Of a stretch of DNA of 64,000 nt, positions 8,484 through 17,694 are shown piece by piece. This stretch comes from Tersicoccus sp. Bi-70. Its GTDB lineage: Bacteria > Actinomycetota > Actinomycetes > Actinomycetales > Micrococcaceae. The translations under genes and the position numbers were made by a program. Location: assembly GCF_001968825.1 (NCBI RefSeq), contig NZ_MIEU01000016.1, positions 248,001-312,000 on the forward strand. The letters run 5' to 3'. The stretch's first letter is position 1. The number at the start of each line of letters is the position of its first letter. Under the pieces are notes generated by a model that was not told where the DNA came from, ran no database searches, and was given only the letters and a program-made list of their open reading frames with translations.

Positions 8484-9679
8484 GTCCGCGTCACCGCGAT
8501 CGTCCGGTCGCCCAGGTGAACCAGCGCACCGTCGACCGCGAGGACGGGCACCCCGGGCTCGACCGCGGCACGGTCACCGCTCGGCGGCGTCACGGCCGTG
8601 CCGTTGGTGGAACGCCGGTCCGTGACCCACACCCCGTCGGCGTGCGCGGACAGGTGCGCGTGCGTCTTGGAGATGCTGCGGCCGGGGTCCGGGAGATTGA
8701 CGAGCAGGACGTCCGGCTCCTCCGGCGTGTTGACCGGGTTGCGGCCGACCAGCGCCTCCCCACGCAGGGTCAGGGCACTGCCGTCGTCGAAGGCCAGCCG
8801 CCAGGCCGTCGAGCGCGGCCGGGTCATGCGGGTCTGCTCGAGGTCGTCGTCCAGCCCGGCCGGAGCCTCGGACACCGACGCTGCCGGCGACCCGGGCACG
8901 TGCGACGGAGCCGGCGCCGCGGGAACTGCGCCGGGTGCCGGCGCGATAGAGGCAGACGGAGCCGGTGCCTGTGCCGACGACGACGCGGTCGCCGGCGCCG
9001 CGCTTGCTGCCGGTGTCATGGCCGACGACGCGGACGACGCCCCGGCGACGGCTCCGCCCGGAGTCCCCGGCGCGTTCACGGCGTCGGCCCGACCCTCCAC
9101 CGGAGCCGATGCCTGAGCCGACGCCGGTGCCGTTGCCGTTGCCGTTCGACGGGACCGGCGCACCGGCGCAGCGTCCTGCCCCCCGGCCGGCAGCGGATCC
9201 CGGCCGAGGCTCGCGTCGACCACCCAGGTGCCGGCGGCCTTGTCGTGCCAGCCCTGCCGACGACGGTCGCGGTCCCAGACACTGGACACGGTGACGAGCA
9301 GCGGCCCGATGACCGGCACGATCCCGGCGACGACGACGATCGCCGTCCGGAGCAGCACCCGCCACCAGCCCGGGGCGGCCTCCCGCGCGTCGACCGTGCG
9401 GATGCCGACGGTCACGCCGCCGACGGTCCGCCCGCGCGTCGCCTCCCACCACCACTGCACCAGCAGGACGAGGACGGCGACGGCGGAGCCGGCGATCACG
9501 ACGGGCGCGACGGCGCCGTCCGGACCCTGCGCCCCCGCGATCACGGCCGTGACCGCACCGACGACCACCAGCAGGAGCGCGTCGATCAGCCGGGCCACGA
9601 GCCGTTTGCCGGCGGACGCGTTGACCAGCCGGCGGGCCGGGGCTGCCGCGTCCGCGGTGGTGGTGGTCGCCGCGTTCAT
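8480..9679 (-). CDS. RDD membrane domain plus C-terminal FHA domain protein
   Basis: This gene encodes 399 residues. I chose the ATG at 9679 (MNAATTTT...) with GGAG 9 nt upstream, because sequence upstream of it is Arg-rich non-protein-like. Residues 20-150 form an RDD domain (AGKRLVARLIDALLLVVVG ... TRGRTVGGVTVGIRTVD ... WWRVLLRTAI) with about three transmembrane helices. An Ala/Ser/Pro linker and a C-terminal FHA domain follow (LVGRNP, SISKTHAHLS, DRRSTNGT). It would place an FHA reader at the inner face of the membrane next to the transmembrane kinase encoded just upstream. It overlaps the next gene by 4 bp. Confidence 0.9.
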   Translation of the reverse strand: MNAATTTTADAAAPARRLVNASAGKRLVARLIDALLLVVVGAVTAVIAGAQGPDGAVAPVVIAGSAVAVLVLLVQWWWEATRGRTVGGVTVGIRTVDAREAAPGWWRVLLRTAIVVVAGIVPVIGPLLVTVSSVWDRDRRRQGWHDKAAGTWVVDASLGRDPLPAGGQDAAPVRRSRRTATATAPASAQASAPVEGRADAVNAPGTPGGAVAGASSASSAMTPAASAAPATASSSAQAPAPSASIAPAPGAVPAAPAPSHVPGSPAASVSEAPAGLDDDLEQTRMTRPRSTAWRLAFDDGSALTLRGEALVGRNPVNTPEEPDVLLVNLPDPGRSISKTHAHLSAHADGVWVTDRRSTNGTAVTPPSGDRAAVEPGVPVLAVDGALVHLGDRTIAVTRT

Positions 9680-9737
9680 CGGGTCATCTCCGTCGGGGTC
9701 GTCGGGGTCGTCACGTGGAAGGGGGCGGTGCGCGTCG

Positions 9738-11645
9738 TCATGGCGCCCAGCACGCACGCGCGGGCGTCTCGGAGCCGCGGCCGCTCTCACGCCGGATGGA
9801 GACCTCGAGGCACGTCTGGCCCCTGGCCGGTCGCGGCACGACGACGCGCAGCGCCCCCACCCGCACCGGGTCGGCCGAGAAGTCGGTGGCCGTGTAGCGG
9901 CGGACCATGTAGGAGTCCCCCGCGAGCGGCTGCGGATTGCGCCACGTGAACACGATGCCACCCGTCCCGGGCACGCCCTTCAGGCCGGCCGGGGTGGGCA
10001 CGGTGCCGTAGATCAGGGGGTCCGCCGGGCTCGGCGAGAGCGCGGGGGCGCTGCGGGTCGTCGCCGTCGGGGCGGGGCCGTTGATCACGGAGACGACCAC
10101 GACGACGCCGGCGACGACGATCGCCAGGGCGAGCACGGCCAGTGCGACGAGCCGCCCGCGCCGGCGTGGGGCCGTCGGCGTCGCCTCGTGTTCCGGGGTC
10201 TGCTCGTCCGGACGGGCCGGAGCGGCACCCGTTCCGGCTGCGGTTCCCGTGCCGGGGACGGACGCGGTCGACGCGGCCGTTCCGGCGGCGACACCGGGAA
10301 CGCGGCTGATCAGCGGTCCGGACGCCGGCGTCGCACCGGTCGCGGTGCCGGGGCCACCGGTGCCGGGGCCACCGGTGCCGGGGCCACCGGAGTCGGCGCG
10401 ACCGGTGTCCGCGCGTTCGTCCCCCGTCTCACGACGGTCGGACTCGCGTCGGTCGGCCTCACGCCGTTCGGGACCGCTGCCGTCCGGGTCGTCCGACACG
10501 GGCCGACCGGGCCGACCGGGCCGCACGACCGTGTGCTCGTCGTCGGGGGTGCCGGTGACGCGCCCGCGATGGGCGCCCGAGACGGCGCTGCGGTCGGCGC
10601 CGGGAGCAGCCGGCGCGGGACGGGCCGGGGTCGCCGGCCGGCGGCGCACCTCGACCCGCTCGGGCCCGGCGCCGTCGGCCGTGCGGGCGCTCGTGGTGCC
10701 GTCCGGGTCGATCGAGACGACACCGCGGACCCGCGTCGCCTCCCCGTCGCCGTCGTCGGCGGCTCCGACCGTGGGCTCGGCGAGCACCTCGAACGGGGTC
10801 ACCGCGAGGGAGAGCTCAGCCTGGATCCGCTGCAGGTCGTAGGCGAGCGCCTGTGCGCTGGGGTACCGGGCGAGCGGGTCCTTCGCCATCGCCGTGGCGA
10901 GCACGCGCTCGAGCGAGCCGGGTACATCCTCACGGCCGATCGGCGGCAGCGGCGTCGACGTGATCCGCCGGATCACCTCGGCCTGCGCGTTGTTGCCGCC
11001 GGTCACCGCGAAGGGCGAGCGGCCGGCGAGCAGGGTGTACAGCGTCGCGGCCAGGCCCCACACGTCCAGCCGCACGCCGTCGGTCGCGCCGCCGTCGAAC
11101 GCCTCGGGCGGGGACCACGGGATGGACATCCCGGCGTCGGTCTCGGCCACCGCGTCCACGGTCCCGGAGATGCCGAAGTCGGTCAGGGCGGGCCGGTTGT
11201 AGTCGGTGACCAAGATGTTGGCGGGCTTGATGTCGCGGTGCACGATGCCGGCGCGGTGCGCGGTCTCGACGGCGGAGGCGACCTGGATGCCGATGGCGAG
11301 GACATCGCTGACCGCGAGCGGCGACTGCCGGGCCCGCACGTTCAGGCTCGGCCGCGAGCAGTACTCCATGGCGAGGTAGGAGTGCCCGGCGGCCGTCACG
11401 TCCGCCTCGTAGATGGTGACGATGTAGGGGTGCGTGGAGACCTGAGCCATCAGGTCCGCCTCGCGCTCGAACGCCGCGCGGGCGTCGGCGGTGCGCAGGT
11501 CCGCCAGCTGCACCTTGATCGCGACCCGGCGCCGCGGACGCTCCTGCTCGTACAGGTAGACGTCGGAGAAGCCGCCCGACCCGAGGACGTCGACGTAGCG
11601 GAAGCCGGGGATCTCCGGCGGCGGCGCGGCGCGGCGGGTGCTCAC
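9738..11645 (-). CDS. Transmembrane Ser/Thr protein kinase (PknB/Pkb2-like)
   Basis: This gene encodes 635 residues. The kinase domain spans about residues 14-275 with a glycine loop (LGSGGFSDVYLY), VAIK lysine, HRDIKPANIL catalytic loop, DFGISG, and PPEAF in place of APE. A long Pro/Gly/Asp/Arg linker follows, including three perfect 15-bp DNA repeats (10344-10388, GTGGP). One transmembrane helix lies near residues 495-520 (LVALAVLALAIVVAGVVVVV). The last ~115 residues are an extracytoplasmic fibronectin-III-like domain instead of PASTA repeats, which suggests a different ligand from PknB. The ATG overlaps the upstream FHA gene stop (ATGA). It is the presumed partner of the PP2C phosphatase and FHA proteins of the same operon. 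Confidence 0.93.
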   Translation of the reverse strand: MSTRRAAPPPEIPGFRYVDVLGSGGFSDVYLYEQERPRRRVAIKVQLADLRTADARAAFEREADLMAQVSTHPYIVTIYEADVTAAGHSYLAMEYCSRPSLNVRARQSPLAVSDVLAIGIQVASAVETAHRAGIVHRDIKPANILVTDYNRPALTDFGISGTVDAVAETDAGMSIPWSPPEAFDGGATDGVRLDVWGLAATLYTLLAGRSPFAVTGGNNAQAEVIRRITSTPLPPIGREDVPGSLERVLATAMAKDPLARYPSAQALAYDLQRIQAELSLAVTPFEVLAEPTVGAADDGDGEATRVRGVVSIDPDGTTSARTADGAGPERVEVRRRPATPARPAPAAPGADRSAVSGAHRGRVTGTPDDEHTVVRPGRPGRPVSDDPDGSGPERREADRRESDRRETGDERADTGRADSGGPGTGGPGTGGPGTATGATPASGPLISRVPGVAAGTAASTASVPGTGTAAGTGAAPARPDEQTPEHEATPTAPRRRGRLVALAVLALAIVVAGVVVVVSVINGPAPTATTRSAPALSPSPADPLIYGTVPTPAGLKGVPGTGGIVFTWRNPQPLAGDSYMVRRYTATDFSADPVRVGALRVVVPRPARGQTCLEVSIRRESGRGSETPARACWAP

Positions 11646-12823
11646 GGCCGTGCCTCGAACGTCAGACCGATGCCGTCGCCCAGATCGATCGCGTCGCCGT
11701 CGAGCAGCATCGTCGACTCCCCGCGACCGAGCCGACGCGGCGGCTGCCCGGGTCGGCGCAGGAGGGTGCCGTTGGTGGACTCGAGGTCGTCGAGCAGCAC
11801 GTGCCAGCCGTCCAGCCGCACGCGCACGTGGGAGCGGGAGATGTCGCCGTGCGGGCTGGGGACGGTGACGATGCGCGGCATGTCGGCGCCGGCACCGCGC
11901 GTGACGGCGGGCTGGCGACCGACGACGAGCGGGCGGTCCAGTTCGAGGCGACGGCCGTCGGACACGGTCAGGGTGCCCAGCGACGGCCGGGGGACGCGGC
12001 GCGGGTCACCGGTCAGGGCACGGCCACACCGGCCGCAGTCGCGGGTGGCCGGCGGATTCGCGTGTCCCTCCGGGCACACGCGGGCGAGGACGAGCGGCCC
12101 GGTGGTGGGTCGGTCGGTGGGCTGTTCGGCGGGCTGCTCAGCGGCAGGCAACGCGGTGGCGGGCTGCTCGCTGATGGGCGGTTCAGCGGCGGGCTGTTCG
12201 TCGGCGGCCCGCACGGCTCCGATGGTCGGGGCGTTCGACGGCGCGGGCGGGATCACGGCGGAGGCGGGCTCCGCGGCGGCGTCGACGGACGGCGTCGCCG
12301 GTGCCGGAGGCTGTGCCGGGGCTTGCGCTGGTGCCGGTGCCGGCGCGAACCGCAGTTCCGCGGCGGTGACGATGCCGGCCCGAAGCGGCAACCAGACGGC
12401 GGCGCCGTCGTCCGCACGCGGGGCAAGCGGGCCGGTCAGAACGGTCACGGACCGCACGTCCGCGACCACCGCGGAGTCGTCGCCGTCGACGAACCGCCGC
12501 TCACCGTCGCCGCCGTCGGTGAGGACGGTGACGGAACCGGCGCCGCGGACGGCGGGGGTCACGGTGCGGCCCGCCACCCGCAGCACGATCCCGTCGGCCG
12601 CGCCGAGCACGGCACCGGCGAAGGCGCCGATCGAGGTGGGGTCACCGACGGGCAGTCCGCCGGTCCCGGAGTCGACGGCGAGGGCGTCCCAGACGCGGTC
12701 GATCGTCTCCGCCGGGGTGCCCGGGGGCAGCAGCACCACGGCTCCGGCGTCGGCATCGGCATCGGCGGGCGGCAGCTGGGCCAGGAGCGTCCAGTCGCCG
12801 GAGCGGTAGCGCGCCGCGGTCAC
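11642..12823 (-). CDS. FHA domain protein with zinc-ribbon-like motif
   Basis: This gene encodes 393 residues. The N-terminal 180 residues are folded (WTLLAQLPPADAD...LPPGTPAETIDRVWDALA) and related in layout to the start of the FHA protein at 6444-8483. An Ala/Pro/Gln/Glu linker follows, then a short zinc-ribbon-like motif (CPEGHANPPATRDCGRCG), then a C-terminal FHA domain (VVGRQP, SRSHVRVRLDGW, LESTNGTLL). It lies directly between phosphatase and kinase genes, with 4-bp overlaps at both ends, so the three proteins should be made together. Forkhead-associated domains bind phosphothreonine; its phosphorylation by the kinase is inference. Confidence 0.9.
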   Translation of the reverse strand: MTAARYRSGDWTLLAQLPPADADADAGAVVLLPPGTPAETIDRVWDALAVDSGTGGLPVGDPTSIGAFAGAVLGAADGIVLRVAGRTVTPAVRGAGSVTVLTDGGDGERRFVDGDDSAVVADVRSVTVLTGPLAPRADDGAAVWLPLRAGIVTAAELRFAPAPAPAQAPAQPPAPATPSVDAAAEPASAVIPPAPSNAPTIGAVRAADEQPAAEPPISEQPATALPAAEQPAEQPTDRPTTGPLVLARVCPEGHANPPATRDCGRCGRALTGDPRRVPRPSLGTLTVSDGRRLELDRPLVVGRQPAVTRGAGADMPRIVTVPSPHGDISRSHVRVRLDGWHVLLDDLESTNGTLLRRPGQPPRRLGRGESTMLLDGDAIDLGDGIGLTFEARP

Positions 12824-13743
12824 GGGCCCGGACGGTCCCCGGAGGCCGACGCGGACGTGCTGTCCGCCGGCGGCGGCACCGCGGTCGACCCGGTGGCGGC
12901 CCGTCGCGGCAGGGTGTCCTCGTCGTCGTGCGGGCGCGGCGCCGTCGTGTGCGCCTCGTCCTCGCCGTCCGACCCGCCCACGGCGTCGATCACGACGACG
13001 GTGACATTGTCCCGGCCCCCGTTGGCGACTGCGGCCTGCACGAGGGCGTCGGCGGCGGTCTGCGGGTCGGCGACGGCGTCGAGCACCCGGCCGATCGCGT
13101 CGTCCGGCACCTCGACGGTGAGCCCGTCGGAGCAGAGCAGGATCCGCTCACCGGGTTCGACCGGCAGCAGCCAGAAGTCGGCGGCGATGTCGACGCCGGT
13201 GCCGAGCGCGCGGGTGACGACGTGACGCCGCGGGTGGACGAGCGCCTCCTCGGGCGTGATGTGCCCGAGATCGACGAGCTCCTGCACCTCGGAGTGGTCG
13301 ACGCTGATCTGCCGCAGCCGGTGCTGGTACAGGCGGTAGCTGCGGGAGTCCCCGACGTTGAAGAACAGCCAGTACGGGCGGCCGGCCTCGCGGGTGAGCA
13401 CGACGCCGGTCAGGGTCGTGCCGGCGCGGGAGTCGGTCTCCTCCCGGATCGCCGCATCGGCGCGCTCGAGCAGCTCCTGCACCTGCGCAGCGGTGATCTC
13501 GCGCTCGGAGCCCATCGCTCCGGAACCGCTCAGCAGCTCGGACTCGCCGAGTGTGCGCACGCAGACGCCGCTGGCCACCTCGCCGGCCTCGTGGCCGCCC
13601 ATCCCGTCCGCCACGGCGAACAGGGTGTCGGTGACGATCAGCGAGTCCTCGTTCAGTTCTCGCCGCAGGCCACGATCCGTCGTGAAGCCGGAGACGATGC
13701 GCACGGTGCCGTCGGCGCCCTCGGCCGTGGTGGTCTCACTCAT
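12820..13743 (-). CDS. PP2C-family Ser/Thr protein phosphatase (PrpC/PstP type)
   Basis: This gene encodes 307 residues. All PPM/PP2C motifs are present: NEDS (31-34), ADGMGGHEAGEVAS (45-58), a TTLTG stretch, NVGDSRSYR, a DHSEV segment, LLCSDGLT and a terminal GGRDNVTVVVI that supplies the last metal aspartate. The enzyme needs two Mn/Mg ions and should reverse the action of the kinase encoded two genes downstream. The C-terminal 60 residues are acidic, low-complexity and free of a membrane helix, so the enzyme is predicted to be cytosolic, unlike mycobacterial PstP. The start overlaps the transglutaminase-like gene by 8 bp, and the stop overlaps the FHA gene by 4 bp. Confidence 0.94.
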   Translation of the reverse strand: MSETTTAEGADGTVRIVSGFTTDRGLRRELNEDSLIVTDTLFAVADGMGGHEAGEVASGVCVRTLGESELLSGSGAMGSEREITAAQVQELLERADAAIREETDSRAGTTLTGVVLTREAGRPYWLFFNVGDSRSYRLYQHRLRQISVDHSEVQELVDLGHITPEEALVHPRRHVVTRALGTGVDIAADFWLLPVEPGERILLCSDGLTVEVPDDAIGRVLDAVADPQTAADALVQAAVANGGRDNVTVVVIDAVGGSDGEDEAHTTAPRPHDDEDTLPRRAATGSTAVPPPADSTSASASGDRPGP

Positions 13744-16309
13744 CGTCCGTCATCCTAGCCGGGGATCGCGGCGCGGCCGTGTCCGTGGCGCGCGGTGTCG
13801 GCCGGTCCTTCCGCATCGGTGCGGCCGTGCTCCCCCGCTGGGCCCGCCGCTGCTGAGCCCGACGGCGTCGTTCGGCCCGCTGCTGTCTCCTGCGCTCGGC
13901 ACGCTCCGCACGCAGCGAGCGCAGCGAGAACCGGGCCCTCCAGCGCCGGCCGCGGGAGACGGAGCCCCGGATCCCGGCCAGGGAGGCGTCGACGCCGCTC
14001 CAGTAGGCGGCGATCTGCTCCTCGGTCGGCTCCCCGCCGGCGAACACGGCCGCGTCCGCCCGGCGGGCGAGCGTCGTCGTGCCGCCCGCGGCGAAGGGGA
14101 ACGCGCCGGCGACGGTGGCCGCGTGCTCGCGCCGGGTGGCTCCGGCGGGGACACGGGTGCCGAGGTCCGCGGCCAGGCTGAGCACCTCGCTCCACCCGCC
14201 GCTGATCCGCTGCACGGGCGCGCCGTCGCGGCGGCGACGCCGGTATCGGCGTCCCTTCAGCGCCGCGATCACCAGCAGCGGCGTCAGGATCACGACGAGG
14301 GGGATGCCGACGGTCAGCCCGATCGCGAGCACCGGGCCCCAGTCCTGCCGGGCGTTCTCCTTGTTCTCGTCCGTGTTCAGGGCATCCGGGTCGGACTCCG
14401 GCGGCACCTCGGCCGGCTCCTGCGGCGGTGGCGGAGGCTGGAGCACCTGCGGCTTCGGTTTGGCGAGCGGCTGCTTGGGCGGCGGGAGCGGCTCCTTGTT
14501 CTCCTCCGGGGTCGGGTTGAACGGCACCCACCCGGCACGCTCGAACTTCACCTCGACCCAGGCGTGCACGTCGTCGCCGGTGATCCGGACCGGCGCCGTG
14601 GGGTCCTTGACCGCCGACCAGTCCGGGGCGAAGCCCATCACGACGCGGGCGGGGATGCCGAGGTTGCGGGCCATCAGCGCCATCGCGACGGCGTACTGCT
14701 CGTCGTCCCCGACCATCGTCTTCGCCCCGAGCAGCCCCTCGATGCGCGCCGCGCCGTGCCCCGACAGGGACCGGGTCTGCCCCTCCAGCCCGTGGCTGAA
14801 GTAGCCGTACTTCGCGAGGCCCTGCTCGAGGCTGCGGACCCGATCCACGGCGGCGGTCTCGGTGCCGGCCAGGTCCCCGGCCCGGGAGGCGACGGCCTCG
14901 GGCACGTTGGACGGGTCCGGCAGGGCGACGTCGGCGAAGCCGAGCGGGGCGAGCTGGTCGTGGCTGTACGTCTCGGGGTACTCGACGTCGAGCGAGTAGC
15001 TGTCGCCCCGCTGCACGCCGCTGGTGGTCAGCGCCGTCTCGGCGTCGGCGTTGTAGAACAGGGAATCACCGATCCCGGTGCCGCGCGCCCCGGTGAAGGC
15101 GGCGCCCCGGATCCGGCCGCTGGCAGGCAGCCACGGCGACGCGAAGTCGTCGATGGTGAAGCGGACGGACGCGTGCCGGCCGTCGCCCGCGCCCGGGCTC
15201 GCGACGGCGAGCGTGCCGGTGTCGCCGACCGGGGCGAACGCGCCCGAGGACGCGTCGTCGACGTTGTAGACGACCCCGTTGTAGGCGTCCATCGCGGCGA
15301 GCCGCACCCGCTCGCCCTTCGGCAGCCCCTGGACGGTGAACAGTACGTCGTCCTTGCGGTCCTTGACGTACTGCCGGAAGCTCATCAGCGGGCTCGGGTA
15401 CTGGTGCAGGTCCAGCGGCGGCACGAGGGCGTCGCGGACGACGGCGCGGTCCCCGGCGGGCGCGAGGACGGGAGCGATCAGGGCGGTCAGCAGGGCGGCC
15501 CCGGTCAGGACGGCGACGCCGCCGAGCAGCCGGCGCCGGCGGCCGAGCCGGGCGACCGCACCGGGCAGGCCGGGCTCGGGGGTGGACACCGGCGTCGAGC
15601 CCGCGGCGGTGACGGTCGCGGCGGCGCTGCGGCGGCCGGTCTCCAGCCGCCAGGCCAGCCACGCGACGGCGACGAGCACGACGGCGACGCCGCGCAGCAC
15701 CGGCAGGGCGGTGGTGTCCGCGCCGAGCGCGGCACCGGCGACCAGCACGGCGGTCACCGGCAGCAGCGCCCAGGCGGCGTGCCGCACCCGCCAGGCCAGG
15801 GTGCCGGCCACGATCGCGCCGACGTACACGCACAGGAACGGCACGATCAGCATGCCGCGGGCGACGCCGACGGGCGGGGCCACCGTGAGGAAGTCCTTCC
15901 ACGACTGGACGACGCCGAAGACGAGGACCCGCCACGCCTCCAGGGTCGGCAGCACCCCTGCCCCTGCCTCGGCGGGGGCGGCCAGCGCCGGCCCGGCCAC
16001 GAGGTAGGCGACGACGGCCAGGCCCACGACCCACAGCTCGCCGAGCCGCCACCGGGCACCCGCGGCGGCGATGGCCAGCCCGAGCACGATGGCCCCGGCG
16101 ACCGCGACGAAGAACCGCGGCTGGGCGCCGAAGCTGGTCTGGAAGCCGAGCGCGCCGAGCCACAGCAGGGCACCGAGCGCGACGACGTCGAGCGCGCGGG
16201 ACTGCAGGTCGCGGGAGCGGAGAAGACGGGAGCGGACGAGACGGGACCGGAGAAGACGGGAGCGCAGGCCCGCCGAGGTGCCCGGCAAGTTCCGCGGTGG
16301 CGTGCTCAT
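13736..16309 (-). CDS. Transglutaminase-like membrane protein, catalytic triad degenerate
   Basis: This gene encodes 857 residues. The start is the ATG at 16309, overlapping the DUF58 stop. A basic cytosolic N-terminus is built of 15-bp DNA repeats (LLRSRLVRSRLLRSR), then about 6-8 transmembrane helices (residues ~38-240), a large extracytoplasmic part with a transglutaminase-core fold, another helix (~657-682) and a basic C-terminal DUF4129-like region. In the core the usual G-x-C-E-Q-F motif reads GDDEQY: Asp536 replaces the nucleophilic cysteine. His582 (VHAWVEV) is retained, and the third residue is Asn598 (FNPTP) in place of Asp. Protein-crosslinking or protease activity is therefore unlikely, and a binding or scaffolding role is more plausible. 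It is the Tgm position of PFNA-type clusters. Confidence 0.9.
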   Translation of the reverse strand: MSTPPRNLPGTSAGLRSRLLRSRLVRSRLLRSRDLQSRALDVVALGALLWLGALGFQTSFGAQPRFFVAVAGAIVLGLAIAAAGARWRLGELWVVGLAVVAYLVAGPALAAPAEAGAGVLPTLEAWRVLVFGVVQSWKDFLTVAPPVGVARGMLIVPFLCVYVGAIVAGTLAWRVRHAAWALLPVTAVLVAGAALGADTTALPVLRGVAVVLVAVAWLAWRLETGRRSAAATVTAAGSTPVSTPEPGLPGAVARLGRRRRLLGGVAVLTGAALLTALIAPVLAPAGDRAVVRDALVPPLDLHQYPSPLMSFRQYVKDRKDDVLFTVQGLPKGERVRLAAMDAYNGVVYNVDDASSGAFAPVGDTGTLAVASPGAGDGRHASVRFTIDDFASPWLPASGRIRGAAFTGARGTGIGDSLFYNADAETALTTSGVQRGDSYSLDVEYPETYSHDQLAPLGFADVALPDPSNVPEAVASRAGDLAGTETAAVDRVRSLEQGLAKYGYFSHGLEGQTRSLSGHGAARIEGLLGAKTMVGDDEQYAVAMALMARNLGIPARVVMGFAPDWSAVKDPTAPVRITGDDVHAWVEVKFERAGWVPFNPTPEENKEPLPPPKQPLAKPKPQVLQPPPPPQEPAEVPPESDPDALNTDENKENARQDWGPVLAIGLTVGIPLVVILTPLLVIAALKGRRYRRRRRDGAPVQRISGGWSEVLSLAADLGTRVPAGATRREHAATVAGAFPFAAGGTTTLARRADAAVFAGGEPTEEQIAAYWSGVDASLAGIRGSVSRGRRWRARFSLRSLRAERAERRRQQRAERRRRAQQRRAQRGSTAAPMRKDRPTPRATDTAAPRSPARMTDDE

Positions 16310-17694
16310 GCGGCCGCCCGCCGCAGCACGGAGCCGAGCTCGTCGAGGGAGCCGATGGTCAGCACCACGAGGTCGCCGATGGTCGCGCGCGCGGCGGGGG
16401 CGCCGGTGCCGCAGCGGATGGCGAGGGTGCGGATGCCGACGGGCACCCACGCGGCGGCGCGGCGCAGGTCCGCGGCGGAGACGTGCATCCCGACGACGAA
16501 GAAGATGACCGACGCGTTGGGCAGCGTCTCCGCGGTGGTGCGGGCCAGGTCGACAGCGGCCATGCCGGTGGTGCCGGTGAGCCGGGTGGCGTCGTCGAGC
16601 AGGGCACGGCCCGTGCGGGTGCGCAGCGGCCCGGAGGAGGTGATGACGTCGAGGTTGCGCTGCTCCCGGGCGGCCTGCAGACCGATCGAGGCGGCCACGG
16701 AGATCGCCAGCTCGAGGTCCGCCTCGCCGTCGTACTCGCTCGCCTCGGTGGACAGGCCGATGCCGATGTGCGAGCGGCGGGTCTGCTCGAACTGGCGGAC
16801 CATCAGCGTGCCGGTGCGCGCGGTGGAACGCCAGTGGATGTGCCGGCGGTCATCCCCCGGCTGGTACTCGCGCAGGGCGTGGAAGGAGACGTCGGTGTTC
16901 GCCAGGTCGTGGGTGGGCAGCCCCTCCAGGTCCCGGATGAAGCCCGGGGTGGAGGCGCCGAGCGCGACGGTGCGCGGGTGCACGAACAGCTCGACGGGCT
17001 CCGTCCACATCACCTCGCGGCGCAGCAGGTGCAGCGGGTCCGCGCGCACGGAGCGCACCGGGCCGATGGTCAGCACCGTGCGGCGGGTGGTGGGGATGGT
17101 GAAGAGGTCCTCGTAGGACTGGCCGGGCTCGAGCCGTGGCAGGTAGAAGGAGGCGATCGCGGCGCCGACGGGCAGCTCCAGGGACGCGGGCCGCAGCGGC
17201 CGGGTCGCGGCGGAGGCGACCGTGACGGCGCCGACCGCGCGGTCTCCCACGGCCACCCGGGTGCGCGTCAGATCCAGGTCGACGTCGTAGTCGGACCGGC
17301 CGAGCACGAAACCGACCGCGCCGAGCAGCAGCAGGGTGCCGAAGATGGCGCCGACGCCGGCCTCCTGCCAGCCCAGGCTCAGCCCGAGGACGGCGAGCAC
17401 GACGACGGCGGCCAGGACGAGCCGGCCGAGCGGGCCGACGACCCCGACCGCGGGCACCACGTGCCGGCGCACGAGGCCGCCGGTGACCCGGCCGACGCGC
17501 TGCGCACGGCCGCGGGCACGCCCGTACAGCGGGTGCGCGGTCACGCGGGACGCGCCCCGGGTCAGACCCCGCCGCGCTGTCTCCCCCCAGCGCGCCGCCC
17601 GGGAGGCATCCGTCGCCGGGGTCGTCGTGCGGCTGGACGCCCGGGAGGCGCCCGTCGCCGGACTGGACCCGCGGCTGGTCGTGCGGCTCGTCAT
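16306..17694 (-). CDS. DUF58 domain membrane protein
   Basis: This gene encodes 462 residues. The ATG at 17694 overlaps the MoxR stop (ATGA). A basic, Ser/Thr/Arg-rich N-terminus precedes two transmembrane helices (LVLAAVVVLAVLGLSLGW and IFGTLLLLGAVGFVLG, about residues 90-130). A beta-rich segment and then the DUF58 signature follow (LPTHDLANTDVSFHALREYQPGDDRRHIHWRS in pieces), leading into a von Willebrand A-like C-terminal half. DUF58 proteins accompany MoxR ATPases, which are thought to remodel such VWA-like partners. The order moxR-DUF58-transglutaminase is a common actinobacterial triplet. Confidence 0.92.
   Translation of the reverse strand: MTSRTTSRGSSPATGASRASSRTTTPATDASRAARWGETARRGLTRGASRVTAHPLYGRARGRAQRVGRVTGGLVRRHVVPAVGVVGPLGRLVLAAVVVLAVLGLSLGWQEAGVGAIFGTLLLLGAVGFVLGRSDYDVDLDLTRTRVAVGDRAVGAVTVASAATRPLRPASLELPVGAAIASFYLPRLEPGQSYEDLFTIPTTRRTVLTIGPVRSVRADPLHLLRREVMWTEPVELFVHPRTVALGASTPGFIRDLEGLPTHDLANTDVSFHALREYQPGDDRRHIHWRSTARTGTLMVRQFEQTRRSHIGIGLSTEASEYDGEADLELAISVAASIGLQAAREQRNLDVITSSGPLRTRTGRALLDDATRLTGTTGMAAVDLARTTAETLPNASVIFFVVGMHVSAADLRRAAAWVPVGIRTLAIRCGTGAPAARATIGDLVVLTIGSLDELGSVLRRAAA

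Noticed and set aside
9228-12809. Plus-strand open frame of 1193 codons
   Set aside because: It is antisense to the RDD-FHA, kinase and FHA genes. Its translation is Arg/Gly/Ala-rich without any domain, while the minus-strand genes have full motifs and 4-bp overlaps.
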